This document shows positions 34,527-43,329 of a stretch of 64,000 nt of DNA, one piece after another. The stretch is from an uncultured bacterium (GTDB lineage Bacteria > Elusimicrobiota > Elusimicrobia > Elusimicrobiales > Elusimicrobiaceae). Under the pieces are notes generated by a model, which had not been told where the DNA came from, made no database searches, and worked only from the letters and a program-made list of their open reading frames with translations. The stretch spans positions 23,874-87,873 of the forward strand of contig CASFFZ010000003.1 in assembly GCA_949294095.1 (NCBI GenBank), given 5' to 3'. How positions within the stretch are numbered: position 1 is the stretch's first letter; every line of letters starts with the position of its first letter. Made by a program: the position numbers and the translations under genes.

Positions 34527-34568
34527 CCGCGCGGCAGTTTCCTGCAGGGGCTGCCGCGCGGTTTTTTT
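34527..34568 (+). terminator. Terminator after the nucleoside phosphorylase gene
   Basis: CCGCGCGGCAG pairs with CTGCCGCGCGG, followed by seven T residues. Confidence 0.92.
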
Positions 34569-34572
34569 GATT

Positions 34573-36021
34573 ATGGCAAACCTCAAACGACTGGGCAAAG
34601 AAACGTTGATTTACGGCACGTCTACGGTGCTGGCGCGGCTGCTTAATTTTTGTCTGGTTCCTTTTTACACCTACTATTTGCTGCCTGCCGAATACGGCGT
34701 CATCGCCACGACATTTGCCGTGGTGGCGCTGCTGAATGTGATTTTTTTGTTCGGTATGGATCAAAGCTACCTGCGTTTTGCCAGCGAACGGGAAAACAAG
34801 GCGGAAGTATTCCAGCATTGTTTTTACGGCGTGCTGGCCAACGGGGCGGTGCTGTCGGTCTTATTATGGGTATTTGCAAAACCGTTTGCGGGGCTGATCG
34901 GAATCGGCGCCCAGCATATGCACATTATCCATTTAGCCGTATGGGTATTGTTTTTGGATGTACTGAATATGATCCCGTTTACCAAGCTGCGCCTGGAGCG
35001 GCGGCCATGGTATTTTGCCGGCGTGCGGACGGTTTCCATCATCGTCAATGTATTGGGAAATATCGTTTTTATCGCGTACCTGCATAAAGGGATCGCCTCT
35101 ATTTTATGGGCCAATATCTTTGGATCGCTGGCGTCTCTTATCCTGCTGTCGCCCGTGGTATGGGGCGAGCTTACCCAAACCCCCTTTCGCATCAGCCGTG
35201 CGCTTTATAAAGACATGCTGCGCTTTGCCTGGCCGTTTGTGCCGGCCGGGCTGGCCAGCTTGCTTATTAGCGTGATTGACAAGCCGATCTTGGTTCATTT
35301 GGCGGGGCTGGAACAGGTGGGCGTGTATCAGGCCAATTTTAAAATCGGCGTATTTATGATGCTCTTGGTATCCATGTTTGACCAAGCCTGGCGGCCGTTT
35401 TTTCTGGTTCATGCCAAAGAACCCGACGCAAAAGAAACCTACGCCAAAGTACTTTCGGCCTTTTTTGCCGTGGGCAGCTGGTTTTTGCTGGGGCTCGCCT
35501 TGCTGATGCCCCCTATCATACAGAGCAATCTTTTTGGCGATTTTCACATCATCAGCCCTTCCTACTGGGGCGGGCTTTCCGTCATTCCGCTGGTGCTGAC
35601 GGGGTATTTTTTCTACGGGCTGTACATTAATTTTATGGTGGGCCCGGTGCTGACCAAAAAAACGCGTGTTCTGATGTGGATTACGCTCTTGGGCGCGGCC
35701 GTCAGCATTACGACCAACCTGTTGTTGGTGCCGCATATCGGCATTAGAGGCGCAGGCTGGGCGGTGGCGCTTAGCTATGCGGCCATGGCGGGGGCGCTGT
35801 TTTGCTTTACTAAAAAGGTCTACCCGATTGCCTATGAATACAAAAAATTGGCCGCAATGGGGCTTGCGTGTGTGGCCACGGCGGGCGTTTCCTATGCTTG
35901 CAGCGGCTGCAGCGGCTGGACGCCCTTAGGCGTGAAAATACTGCTTCTTACGCTATACCCCTTATGGATGTTTCTTATTTTGCGCGGACAGAAAGCGGCC
36001 GCTCCTTCGGTTTTATCGTAA
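34573..36021 (+). CDS. Oligosaccharide flippase (Wzx/MVF-like)
   Basis: A 482-residue membrane protein with 12-14 hydrophobic helices, matching the polysaccharide-biosynthesis flippase family. It starts LKRLGKETLIYGTSTVLARL, with FYTYYLLPAEYGVIAT in helix 2, and LISVIDKPILVHLAGLEQVG in the centre. It should move lipid-linked glycan units across the inner membrane. The ATG follows the upstream terminator's T run directly with no ribosome site visible, so translation signals are unclear. It is followed by a convergent lipoprotein gene. Confidence 0.9.
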   Translation: MANLKRLGKETLIYGTSTVLARLLNFCLVPFYTYYLLPAEYGVIATTFAVVALLNVIFLFGMDQSYLRFASERENKAEVFQHCFYGVLANGAVLSVLLWVFAKPFAGLIGIGAQHMHIIHLAVWVLFLDVLNMIPFTKLRLERRPWYFAGVRTVSIIVNVLGNIVFIAYLHKGIASILWANIFGSLASLILLSPVVWGELTQTPFRISRALYKDMLRFAWPFVPAGLASLLISVIDKPILVHLAGLEQVGVYQANFKIGVFMMLLVSMFDQAWRPFFLVHAKEPDAKETYAKVLSAFFAVGSWFLLGLALLMPPIIQSNLFGDFHIISPSYWGGLSVIPLVLTGYFFYGLYINFMVGPVLTKKTRVLMWITLLGAAVSITTNLLLVPHIGIRGAGWAVALSYAAMAGALFCFTKKVYPIAYEYKKLAAMGLACVATAGVSYACSGCSGWTPLGVKILLLTLYPLWMFLILRGQKAAAPSVLS

Positions 36022-36023
36022 TC

Positions 36024-36056
36024 AAAAACCCCCGGGCCCGCCCGGGGGTTTTAAAA
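36024..36056. terminator. Bidirectional terminator between flippase and lipoprotein genes
   Basis: AAAACCCCCGGGC and GCCCGGGGGTTTT form a stem with A/T tails on both sides. Confidence 0.9.
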
Positions 36057-36077
36057 TGTGCGCCGGGAAATCCGCCG

Positions 36078-36707
36078 CTACCGCAAGCTGATCAGCGTCA
36101 TGTCCAGCGTTACATTTCCGTCCTTATACACCACCACATGCGGCACTTCTTCCGTCCCCTCCGCATCCAAGGGGGCATATTCTTCGTAAGCCAGATCTCC
36201 CGTGTTCAACGCCACCACGCTTTTGGCGGCATAGGGATAAAACGCTCCTTTTCGGTAGAAAAACTGTTCCTTGGCCTCGCGCCCCTGATAGGTTACAATC
36301 ACGTTCTCCCCTTTAAAGCGGCGGCTTTTAAACTGTCCTCCTTCCGCCAGAAGCAGGTTTAAAAATTGGGTAATGCGCCCCCGCACGAGGGGAGTATCTG
36401 CCTCTTTAAACAAATAGCGGTACGCCACGCCTTCGGGGCTGACGGTGGCGTGCAGCACGCGGTAGGCGGCGCCGGTCATAAGCACGACGTCATAGTCCCG
36501 CTCGCCGATTTTTTTAATCCGAAGCACGCCTTCCATATAATCCTGCTCCATTTGCCCCAGCACTTTAAAAGCGGCCTGCGTGCGGCCTTGGGTAAAAAAG
36601 TCCACCTTCTTGTAATCCCGCACATCCGCCGGAATTTCTTTCACGCGCCCCCCCGCGCACGCCGCCAACAAAACGGCCAGGGAAAATGTTAAAATTCTTT
36701 TAAACAT
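36078..36707 (-). CDS. Putative lipoprotein of unknown function
   Basis: A 209-residue protein with a lipoprotein signal: MFKRILTFSLAVLLAACAGG, lipobox LAAC, acylated Cys at about residue 17. The mature part alternates short beta strands and charged turns (RIKKIGERDYDVVLMTG, ENVIVTYQGREAKEQF). With glycine at +2 after the cysteine it would probably go to the outer membrane by the E. coli rule. It has an AAGGAG site. It is monocistronic and divergent from the WecA-like gene. No family recognised. Confidence 0.8.
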   Translation of the reverse strand: MFKRILTFSLAVLLAACAGGRVKEIPADVRDYKKVDFFTQGRTQAAFKVLGQMEQDYMEGVLRIKKIGERDYDVVLMTGAAYRVLHATVSPEGVAYRYLFKEADTPLVRGRITQFLNLLLAEGGQFKSRRFKGENVIVTYQGREAKEQFFYRKGAFYPYAAKSVVALNTGDLAYEEYAPLDAEGTEEVPHVVVYKDGNVTLDMTLISLR

Positions 36708-36728
36708 AGTCGAATCTCCTTATTATGA

Positions 36729-36734
36729 TATTAT
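36729..36734 (+). promoter_or_regulatory. Extended -10 element, leaderless start of the WecA-like gene
   Basis: TGA-TATTAT is followed by seven bases and ATG at 36742. No ribosome site. Confidence 0.5.
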
Positions 36735-36741
36735 AGATATT

Positions 36742-37764
36742 ATGAAAACGTTTGTCCTTTACCTCCTTTGTATGCTGACCGCAGGCGTGATTACCGCCGC
36801 CTCCCTGCCGCTTTTGCGCCGGCTGAGTGCCGGCAAACTGCTTGATGCCCCGGGCGGGCTGAAACAACACCGCGGAAGCGTGCCCGTGTTGGGCGGGAGC
36901 GGTATTTTTATAGGAACCTTGGCCAGCTTGGTGCTGATTCGCTTTTGCACGGCTTTTCCCAGCGGGACGCTGCACAACCTGCGCGGTATTTTTATAGGGG
37001 GCGTATGTATTTTTGCCCTGGGGCTAGTGGATGATTTTAAAAAGCCAAAAGGGGTATCCGTCGCCACCAAACTGCTGGTGCAGGCCTTGGCGGCGGGGGC
37101 GCTGATTTATTACGGGGTCAGCATTCATGCCTTTTCCTCGCCTTGGATTTCCTGGCCGCTGACGTTTTTGTGGGTGGTGGGGCTGACCAATGCGTTTAAT
37201 TTGCTTGATATTATGGACGGGCTGTGCGTCAGCCAGGCGGTCGTTTGTACGCTGGGGCTGGCGGTTATTGCACTTCCGTCGGAGTTTATTTACGTCAATT
37301 TTGCCGCGCTGGCTTTACTGGGGGCCTGTTTGGCCTTTTGGCCCTATAACCACGCCAAACGCAAAATTTTTCTGGGCGACAGCGGCGCCAACTTCTTGGG
37401 ATTCATGATTGCCGCCCTGTCCATCGGCACCGGCTACAGCGAACGCACCACTTGGGGCTTTTTGGCACCGCTGTTTATTTTGGCGGTTCCGCTGTTTGAC
37501 ACGGCCTTTGTCAGCTTGGCGCGCGTATTAAAACACAAAAACCCGCTTAAAGGCAGCAACGATCATATCGCCCTGCGGCTTAAAAAACTCAAATGGAAAA
37601 CGCCTTTCATTTTGCTCGCGTTTGCGGCGGCCGGGCTGTTTTTTAACATTATGGCCTTTACGCTGACGCACTGCTGTATTGAAATTGCGCTGGCTTTGTT
37701 TGTTTTTTCGGCCGTGGCGCTGGGGCTAGTTACCGTATGGCTGCTGCACATTAAAACGGAATAG
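36742..37764 (+). CDS. WecA/MraY-family phospho-sugar transferase
   Basis: A 340-residue membrane enzyme that attaches a sugar-1-phosphate to undecaprenyl phosphate, starting surface-glycan assembly. About ten to eleven helices are seen. Diagnostic loops: LVDDFKKPKGVSVATKL (D-D), NAFNLLDIMDGLCVSQA (catalytic Asp), FLGDSGANFLGF, and the His-containing loop GSNDHIALRL. It resembles WecA/TagO more than MraY. It is two codons from the next flavoprotein gene, in an apparent operon that runs to nadD. Confidence 0.9.
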   Translation: MKTFVLYLLCMLTAGVITAASLPLLRRLSAGKLLDAPGGLKQHRGSVPVLGGSGIFIGTLASLVLIRFCTAFPSGTLHNLRGIFIGGVCIFALGLVDDFKKPKGVSVATKLLVQALAAGALIYYGVSIHAFSSPWISWPLTFLWVVGLTNAFNLLDIMDGLCVSQAVVCTLGLAVIALPSEFIYVNFAALALLGACLAFWPYNHAKRKIFLGDSGANFLGFMIAALSIGTGYSERTTWGFLAPLFILAVPLFDTAFVSLARVLKHKNPLKGSNDHIALRLKKLKWKTPFILLAFAAAGLFFNIMAFTLTHCCIEIALALFVFSAVALGLVTVWLLHIKTE

Positions 37765-37765
37765 T

Positions 37766-39040
37766 ATGCACGTTAAAATCCTGATTTTGGGCGCAGGGCT
37801 TACCGGCCTGAGCACTGCCTACCATTTGGAAGAACTGGGCCAAACCGATTACCTGCTGGCGGAGCGTCAAGCCGTCCCCGGCGGGCTGTGCGCCAGCCAA
37901 ACGATCCGCGGGTTTACTTTTGATTACAGCGGGCATTTGCTGCACCTGCATACGCCCTACGGCAAGAAATTGGTCAAGCAGCTTTTAAAGGACAATCTCG
38001 CCCGCTGCCAACGCCGCGCGTGGATTTACACCGGTTCTTCGCGCATTCCCTTCCCGTTTCAGGCTAATTTGTTTGCTTTGCCCCCCGCCCAACGGCAGGC
38101 CTGCGTGGAAGGCTTATTGCAGGCGGCCGCCCGAGCGGATTCTGCTCCCAAAAATTTTGAACAATGGTGCCTGCAGGCGTTTGGAAAACCCATCTATGAC
38201 CTTTTCCTTCGGCCCTATAACACCAAACTGTGGGGCTGCCCCCCCAGCGAATTAACGTGCGACTGGTGCGGCCCCTTTGTGCCCCGCCCCTCGCGGCGGG
38301 AAATTCTCCAAAGCGCCCAAAAGCCCTCCCGCAAGCATTACGGCTACAACGCCTATTTTTATTATCCGAAGCAAGGCGGCTGCGGCGCCTTGGCGCAGGC
38401 CTTGGCCCGCCGGCTAAACGGCCTTCGCACCGCGATGACGGTAACCCAAGTGGATTTAAAAAACAAAACCGTGCGGGCCGGCGGCAAAACGATTTCTTTT
38501 GATTATCTGGTCAACACCTTGCCGCTGCCTCTTTTTTTGCATTTATTAAAGGGCCAACCGCGCCTGAGCGCTTTGGCCGCAACCCTAAAGCATACAACGG
38601 TGCATGTATACAACGTGGCGGTAAAAAAACAATTTGCGCCTTTCAGCTGGATTTATTTCCCCGATCCGCAAGACCCGTTTTACCGCATAGGCCTGCAAAG
38701 CGGTTTTTCGCCCGCCAACGCGCCCGAAGGCACCGGCTCGCTGTATATAGAAGTTCCCGGCACGCTGCCGCACAACCGGCACACGGAAAAACGCATTTGG
38801 AAGGCCCTTCTTCAAAAAGGTATAATAGATATGCACGACGAAGTTTTGTTTTCCTTCTGGCAAACCTTGCCCTATGCCTATGCCGTTTATGACAAACGCC
38901 GCTCACGCACCGTTGGCTATGTTTTGCAGGCTTTAGCCAAACAAGGGTGTTACTGCGCCGGCCGCTACGGCAAATGGGAATACTCGTTTATGGAGTCTTC
39001 CCTGCTGGAGGGCTTGGCTTTGGCAAAAAAACTTGTATAA
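37766..39040 (+). CDS. FAD-dependent oxidoreductase, UDP-galactopyranose mutase/amine-oxidase-like (second copy)
   Basis: A 424-residue flavoprotein of the same type as 1254-2543. KILILGAGLTGLSTAYHL is the FAD-binding start, followed by GGLCASQTIRGFTFDYSGH; LRPYNTKLWGCPPSELTCDW is the region that in related proteins contacts the substrate. The C-terminus GRYGKWEYSFMESSLLEGLA closes the FAD site. Located directly after the WecA-like gene with one base between, it probably acts in the same glycan pathway. The reaction is unknown. Confidence 0.82.
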   Translation: MHVKILILGAGLTGLSTAYHLEELGQTDYLLAERQAVPGGLCASQTIRGFTFDYSGHLLHLHTPYGKKLVKQLLKDNLARCQRRAWIYTGSSRIPFPFQANLFALPPAQRQACVEGLLQAAARADSAPKNFEQWCLQAFGKPIYDLFLRPYNTKLWGCPPSELTCDWCGPFVPRPSRREILQSAQKPSRKHYGYNAYFYYPKQGGCGALAQALARRLNGLRTAMTVTQVDLKNKTVRAGGKTISFDYLVNTLPLPLFLHLLKGQPRLSALAATLKHTTVHVYNVAVKKQFAPFSWIYFPDPQDPFYRIGLQSGFSPANAPEGTGSLYIEVPGTLPHNRHTEKRIWKALLQKGIIDMHDEVLFSFWQTLPYAYAVYDKRRSRTVGYVLQALAKQGCYCAGRYGKWEYSFMESSLLEGLALAKKLV

Positions 39041-39049
39041 TGAGGTGTT

Positions 39050-40180
39050 ATGAAAGTTCTCGTTTTTGGCGGCAGTTTTGATCCCGTCCACAAAGGGCAC
39101 GTATCGCTTTTCCGCCGCGCGATGAAGACCATCGCGCCGGACGCAGCCCACATCGTGCCGGCCTACCATTCCCCTTTTAAAGCCAAATCCCCTACTCCCT
39201 TCCGCCTGCGCATGAAAATGCTCAAACAGGCCTTTGCGGGGTTTGGCGGCAATATCATTTTTGACGATTATGAACTCAAACAAGGCGGCAAAACCTACAC
39301 TTACCAGCTGGTGCAGTATCTGAAAAAACGTTATAAAAACCCGGAAATTTACTTGCTGGTCGGCACGGACTGCCTAAACGACCTGCACAACTGGAAAAAC
39401 CCGCGCTATATTTTTGAAAACGCCACGGTGGTGGCCGGAAAACGGCGCGGATATAACGAAAATCCCGCCGCGTTTCAACATATTTTCCTGCCGGGGTTTT
39501 TCCCGAAACTTTCTTCCAGCCGCGTGCGCGCGCATATTCTGGCCTGCGGCGACGTGCCGGACACCATCCCGCCGCAAATTGCCCCCACCATCCGCGAGAA
39601 TAAGCTCTATGGCTTGACCGTGCACGACTGGCTCAAAGCGCACCTGAAAACCAACCGTTACCTCCACTCCAAAAACGTGGCGGAAATGGCTGCCGCGCTG
39701 AGCGATATTTACGAGGTAAATGTGGAATCGGCCGTCAAGGCGGGCATTCTGCACGACGCCGGAAAAGGCTTCTCCGGCCCGGAGCTCATCCGTTTTTGCA
39801 AGGAACATAAAATCAAGGTGCCCTTTTTTGACGATATCTGCCGTTTGGAACCCAGCCTGCTGCACAGCTACGCCTCGGCCTGGATTGCCAAACATCTCTT
39901 TGGCGTGCATGACAAAGACATTCTAAACGCCATTACCGAACACACCTTGGGCAGCCTGCATATGAGCACGCTTTCCAAAATTTTGTTCGTGGCGGATATT
40001 TCTTCCAAAGACCGCAAATACAAAGACGCATTTCTCATCCGCAACCTGGCCCTGCAGGATTTGGACGCCGCCCTTTTGTACGCCGCCAACCGCAAACTGC
40101 TGTTTACCATTGATTCGCAAAAATGGCTCTGCCCGGTGGGGATTGATTTATGGAACCATCTTATAAAACAAGAAAAATAA
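39050..40180 (+). CDS. nadD: NadD-YqeK fusion: nicotinate-nucleotide adenylyltransferase plus HD hydrolase
   Basis: A 376-residue two-domain protein. Residues 1-190 are NadD: VFGGSFDPVHKGHVSLFRRA (HxGH-like nucleotidyltransferase motif), VGTDCLNDLHNW, and SSSRVRAHI (the SxxxR motif). Residues 195-376 are a YqeK-type HD domain, with HSKNVAEMA, GILHDAGKGF (HD pair), EHTLGS and KILFVADIS; such domains hydrolyse diadenosine tetraphosphate. The two genes are often adjacent in other bacteria. The start overlaps a TATAAT and a GAGGTG site. It is followed by a LytR_C protein and rsfS, the usual order. Confidence 0.93.
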   Translation: MKVLVFGGSFDPVHKGHVSLFRRAMKTIAPDAAHIVPAYHSPFKAKSPTPFRLRMKMLKQAFAGFGGNIIFDDYELKQGGKTYTYQLVQYLKKRYKNPEIYLLVGTDCLNDLHNWKNPRYIFENATVVAGKRRGYNENPAAFQHIFLPGFFPKLSSSRVRAHILACGDVPDTIPPQIAPTIRENKLYGLTVHDWLKAHLKTNRYLHSKNVAEMAAALSDIYEVNVESAVKAGILHDAGKGFSGPELIRFCKEHKIKVPFFDDICRLEPSLLHSYASAWIAKHLFGVHDKDILNAITEHTLGSLHMSTLSKILFVADISSKDRKYKDAFLIRNLALQDLDAALLYAANRKLLFTIDSQKWLCPVGIDLWNHLIKQEK

Positions 40181-41025
40181 TAGAGCGTTGTTTGCTTTGG
40201 CTGTTGGCAGGCGTGCTGGTATGGGCGGGCGCGGCGCAGTTTTCTTCGCCGCTGGCCCAAGCGCTTACCCGGCACGATGCGGCCGAAATTCACCTCTCCG
40301 TGCTGACCGATCCGGCCATGAAATTTTCGTACAATCCCGCCACCCAAAAAGCGGTGGTAACCGTCAGCTCCGAAAAACGCTCTTCCAAAAAACACGGTTC
40401 CTATACGCCAGAAAAAGGGGAGCGGTTTTTTATTCCCCAAACCGAAAAAAGGGAAGAATTTTGGAATCATTTTAAGCATAATCTTTCCTCTTGGCGCTAC
40501 AACCCGCTGCTGGCCGCCCGCACGGGCTGGGAATATCTTACCGCCTGGCACGACCGGAGAACCAATATCTCCCCGGCGGAATTTTTGCTGCTTTCGTTGG
40601 AACTTTCCAAGCTGGACGCGGCGGACTTTGCCGTCCGCCTGCCAGCTTCGTCCAAAGCCAAACGCGCCCGCACCCCCGCGGCGATGCCGGAAATAGAAGA
40701 TATGGCCCCGCTGGCGGTGAAAGACCGCCCCATCGTGGTGGAAATTTTTAATGCGTCCGGCAAGCGCGGGCTGGCCTTGGCGCTTACCCAATACCTGCGC
40801 GAGCAAAACGAAAAAGGCCTGCTACGGGTGGACGTGCTGCAGTACGACAATTACCCTTCCTATCAGGATCGGTCTTTTATTGTGGACTACAGCGGCCGGC
40901 TGGTGCAGGTAAAACAACTTAGCCTGGCGATCGGCATCAACAGTGAAATCAAATCCGAAAATGCCGCCAACGCCATTTGCGATACCCGCATCGTGCTGGG
41001 GAAAGACTTTGAAATGCCGCTTTAA
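40150..41025 (+). CDS. LytR_C-domain membrane protein
   Basis: A 291-residue protein with an N-terminal membrane anchor (CLLWLLAGVLVWAGAAQF) and a C-terminal LytR/CpsA/Psr C-terminal domain (VEIFNASGKRGLALALTQYL, then VDVLQYDNYPSYQDR). The central part is basic and variable. The gene overlaps the end of the NadD-YqeK gene by 31 bases. In other phyla this spot between nadD/yqeK and rsfS carries LytR-CpsA-Psr proteins; here the catalytic LCP domain is missing. Envelope role inferred. Confidence 0.82.
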   Translation: MEPSYKTRKIIERCLLWLLAGVLVWAGAAQFSSPLAQALTRHDAAEIHLSVLTDPAMKFSYNPATQKAVVTVSSEKRSSKKHGSYTPEKGERFFIPQTEKREEFWNHFKHNLSSWRYNPLLAARTGWEYLTAWHDRRTNISPAEFLLLSLELSKLDAADFAVRLPASSKAKRARTPAAMPEIEDMAPLAVKDRPIVVEIFNASGKRGLALALTQYLREQNEKGLLRVDVLQYDNYPSYQDRSFIVDYSGRLVQVKQLSLAIGINSEIKSENAANAICDTRIVLGKDFEMPL

Positions 41026-41075
41026 AATGCTAGACTAATTTTATTGCTGTTATAACCGTTTTACAGAGGTGGTTT

Positions 41076-41630
41076 ATGAACACGAAAGAACTCGTTTGCC
41101 TGGCGGCCCGCTTGGCCGACGGCAAAAAAGCCGAAAACATTAAAGTAATTGATTTGGGAGGGCTCTCTTCCCTGTGCGATTATATTTTAATTGCCACCGC
41201 CACCTCTAAACCGCATTTAGATGCGGTGGAAGAAGAAATCAGCAAAAAACTCAAAGAACTGGGCTACTACAAACTCAACCGCGACGGAGGCGACAGCAAC
41301 CTCTGGCGCGTGAGCGACTACGGCGGCTTTCTGGCGCACGTGATGACTCAGGAAGCGCGCGATTTCTACGCCTTGGACAAGATTTTCAGCTTTGGCAAAG
41401 AAATCAACTTTAACGAGCCCGTCAAAAAGGCGGCTAAGAAAAAATCGGCGGCCAAGAAAACTGCCGTCAAAAAAGCGACGGCCCCAAAAACAGCTGCAGC
41501 CAAAAAGACCGCCTCTAAAACGGCAGTCAAAAAGACTGCCGCCAAAAAAACAACGGCTAAAAAAGCCGTTTCCAAAAAGACCGCTGCCCAAAAAACGGCC
41601 GCGGCCAAAAAAACCGCCTCTAAAAAATAA
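41076..41630 (+). CDS. rsfS: Ribosomal silencing factor RsfS with histone-H1-like C-terminal tail
   Basis: A 184-residue protein. Residues 1-113 are a standard RsfS/YbeB domain (KVIDLGGLSSLCDYILIATA, NLWRVSDYGGFLAHVM) that binds ribosomal protein L14 and blocks subunit joining. From about residue 115 to the end comes a ~65-residue tail almost wholly of Lys and Ala with some Thr, Val and Ser (AAKKTASKTAVKKTAAKK style), like histone H1 tails or bacterial Hc1 proteins. Usual RsfS proteins end near 110-120 residues. The tail is in frame with no break, so it is a genuine extension. An AGAGGTGG site precedes the start. Confidence 0.93.
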   Translation: MNTKELVCLAARLADGKKAENIKVIDLGGLSSLCDYILIATATSKPHLDAVEEEISKKLKELGYYKLNRDGGDSNLWRVSDYGGFLAHVMTQEARDFYALDKIFSFGKEINFNEPVKKAAKKKSAAKKTAVKKATAPKTAAAKKTASKTAVKKTAAKKTTAKKAVSKKTAAQKTAAAKKTASKK

Positions 41631-41636
41631 TCCAAC

Positions 41637-43229
41637 ATGCTAGAAAAACTGAAACAAGACATTATCTTAAAATTATCCAACGCGGACTACTTTAAAGGTT
41701 TTGAACTGCCGGAAGTAGAATTTTCCGCCGCGCCCGCCCATACCGGGGCGGATATTTCGCTCGTTTGGGCGATGGCTGCCGCCAAAAAAATGCATAAAAA
41801 TCCATTGGAGATAGCCAAAGAAGCCTGCGTCGTTCTGCGCGAGATTACCGCCATTTCCGACGCTTCCGCCCTGCCGCCCGGGTTCATCAACCTGAAACTG
41901 GAAGACAAATTTATTATTGATACCGCTTCCGACCGCCGCATCAAAGACCGCGGGGCCGAAACTTCCAAGCACAACATTTTAATTGAATTCGTTTCCGCCA
42001 ATCCCACCGGCCCTCTGCATGTGGCCAGCGGGCGCGGCGCCAGCTTGGGGGACAGCCTGGTTAAAATCCATCGGGCGCTGGGCTATTCGTGCGACAGCGA
42101 ATACTACGTCAACGACGCCGGGAACCAAGCGCAGCTGCTGGCGGTATCGGTCAAAGCCCGCAAAGAAGGCAAAGAACCGCCGGAAAACGGCTACCACGGT
42201 TCGTACCTGATTGATTTAGTCAAGCGGATGCCCGCCGATTTAAAGGAAGAAGACTACGGCCGCTGGGCCATGGAAGAACTCATCAAAACCCAGCAGCAGG
42301 ACATGAAGGATTTCCATGTGGATTTTACCCGCTGGTTCCGCGAGTCCGACCTGCACAAAGAACACGCCCCGCAAAAAGCGCTGCAGGCGCTTACCGAAAA
42401 AGGATATACCTACGAAAAAGACGGCGCGGTATGGTTCGGCTCCACGCAGGACGCCGAAGCGCAGGACGACAAAGACCGCGTGCTCGTGCGCACAGACGGG
42501 CGCCCCACCTATTTCCTGGCGGACATCGCCTATCACAAAAACAAATACGACCGCGGCTACGATACCCTGATTGATATTTTAGGGGCCGACCACCACGGCT
42601 ATGTACCGCGCATGAAGGCGGCGGTGCACGCTTTGGGAAAAGAAGAAAGCTCCTTCGTGCCGATTATTCACCAGCTGGTGCACTTAACCGAACACGGCGA
42701 GCAGGTAAAAATGTCCAAACGGGCCGGGCGGTTTATTACGCTGCGGGAACTGATGGACGAAGTGGGCACGGATGTCTGCCGGTTTTTCTTTGCCAGCCGC
42801 ACCCCCAACGCCCATATGCTTTTTGATATGGACTTGGCCAAAAAGCGCACCAACGAAAACCCCGTTTTCTACGTACAATACGTACACGCGCGCATTCATT
42901 CCATTTTTAAGGCCGCCGCGGAAAAAGGATTTACGCAATACAACGGCGTACGCACGCCGCTGGCGCCGCAGGAACGTGCGCTGTTGTTAAAATTGGTTTG
43001 GTTTAAGCAAGTGCTGCGCAACTGCGTGGCCGATTTGAGCCCCCACCACTTAACCACCTATTTAGTGGAATTGGCGGGGCTTTTCCATGCGTTCTACGAC
43101 ACGTGCCGCGTGCTGGACGAAAACAACCCGGAGCAAACGCATTCCCGCTTGTTTATTTGCCAGCGCGTAGCGGAACGCATCAAGAAAGGGCTGGAATTTA
43201 TCGGCGTGAGCGCGCCGGAAGTTATGTAG
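41637..43229 (+). CDS. argS: Arginyl-tRNA synthetase
   Basis: A 530-residue class I synthetase. The HIGH-region reads SANPTGPLHVASGRGASLGD, so the usual second histidine is serine; EYYVNDAGNQAQLLAVSV follows. The ADHHGY block and the KMSKRAGRF signature are present, and an anticodon-binding DALR domain ends the protein (LVELAGLFHAFYDTCRVL). The length is slightly short for ArgRS. It lies seven bases after rsfS. Confidence 0.96.
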   Translation: MLEKLKQDIILKLSNADYFKGFELPEVEFSAAPAHTGADISLVWAMAAAKKMHKNPLEIAKEACVVLREITAISDASALPPGFINLKLEDKFIIDTASDRRIKDRGAETSKHNILIEFVSANPTGPLHVASGRGASLGDSLVKIHRALGYSCDSEYYVNDAGNQAQLLAVSVKARKEGKEPPENGYHGSYLIDLVKRMPADLKEEDYGRWAMEELIKTQQQDMKDFHVDFTRWFRESDLHKEHAPQKALQALTEKGYTYEKDGAVWFGSTQDAEAQDDKDRVLVRTDGRPTYFLADIAYHKNKYDRGYDTLIDILGADHHGYVPRMKAAVHALGKEESSFVPIIHQLVHLTEHGEQVKMSKRAGRFITLRELMDEVGTDVCRFFFASRTPNAHMLFDMDLAKKRTNENPVFYVQYVHARIHSIFKAAAEKGFTQYNGVRTPLAPQERALLLKLVWFKQVLRNCVADLSPHHLTTYLVELAGLFHAFYDTCRVLDENNPEQTHSRLFICQRVAERIKKGLEFIGVSAPEVM

Positions 43230-43257
43230 CCCGGATTGTATTTACAACTGCCTGTAT

Positions 43258-43300
43258 AAAAATCTCTTTCCCCCCTCTTGGGCGGACGGAGATTTTTATT
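43258..43300 (+). terminator. Possible weak terminator after argS
   Basis: AAATCTC and GAGATTT pair across an interrupted GC-rich middle and are followed by TTATT. Weaker than the other terminators in the window. Confidence 0.4.
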
Positions 43301-43329
43301 CTGGGGCGTTTAAAAATAAGGGGAACCGT

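Noticed and set aside
38827..38834. TATAAT followed closely by ATG inside the second flavoprotein gene
   Set aside because: It lies within intact coding sequence and the ATG does not open a separate plausible gene.
41415..41627. Lys/Ala repeats of the rsfS tail as a CRISPR or tandem DNA repeat
   Set aside because: Units are short, irregular and in frame; they encode a low-complexity protein tail rather than regular DNA repeats. No CRISPR array is seen in the window.
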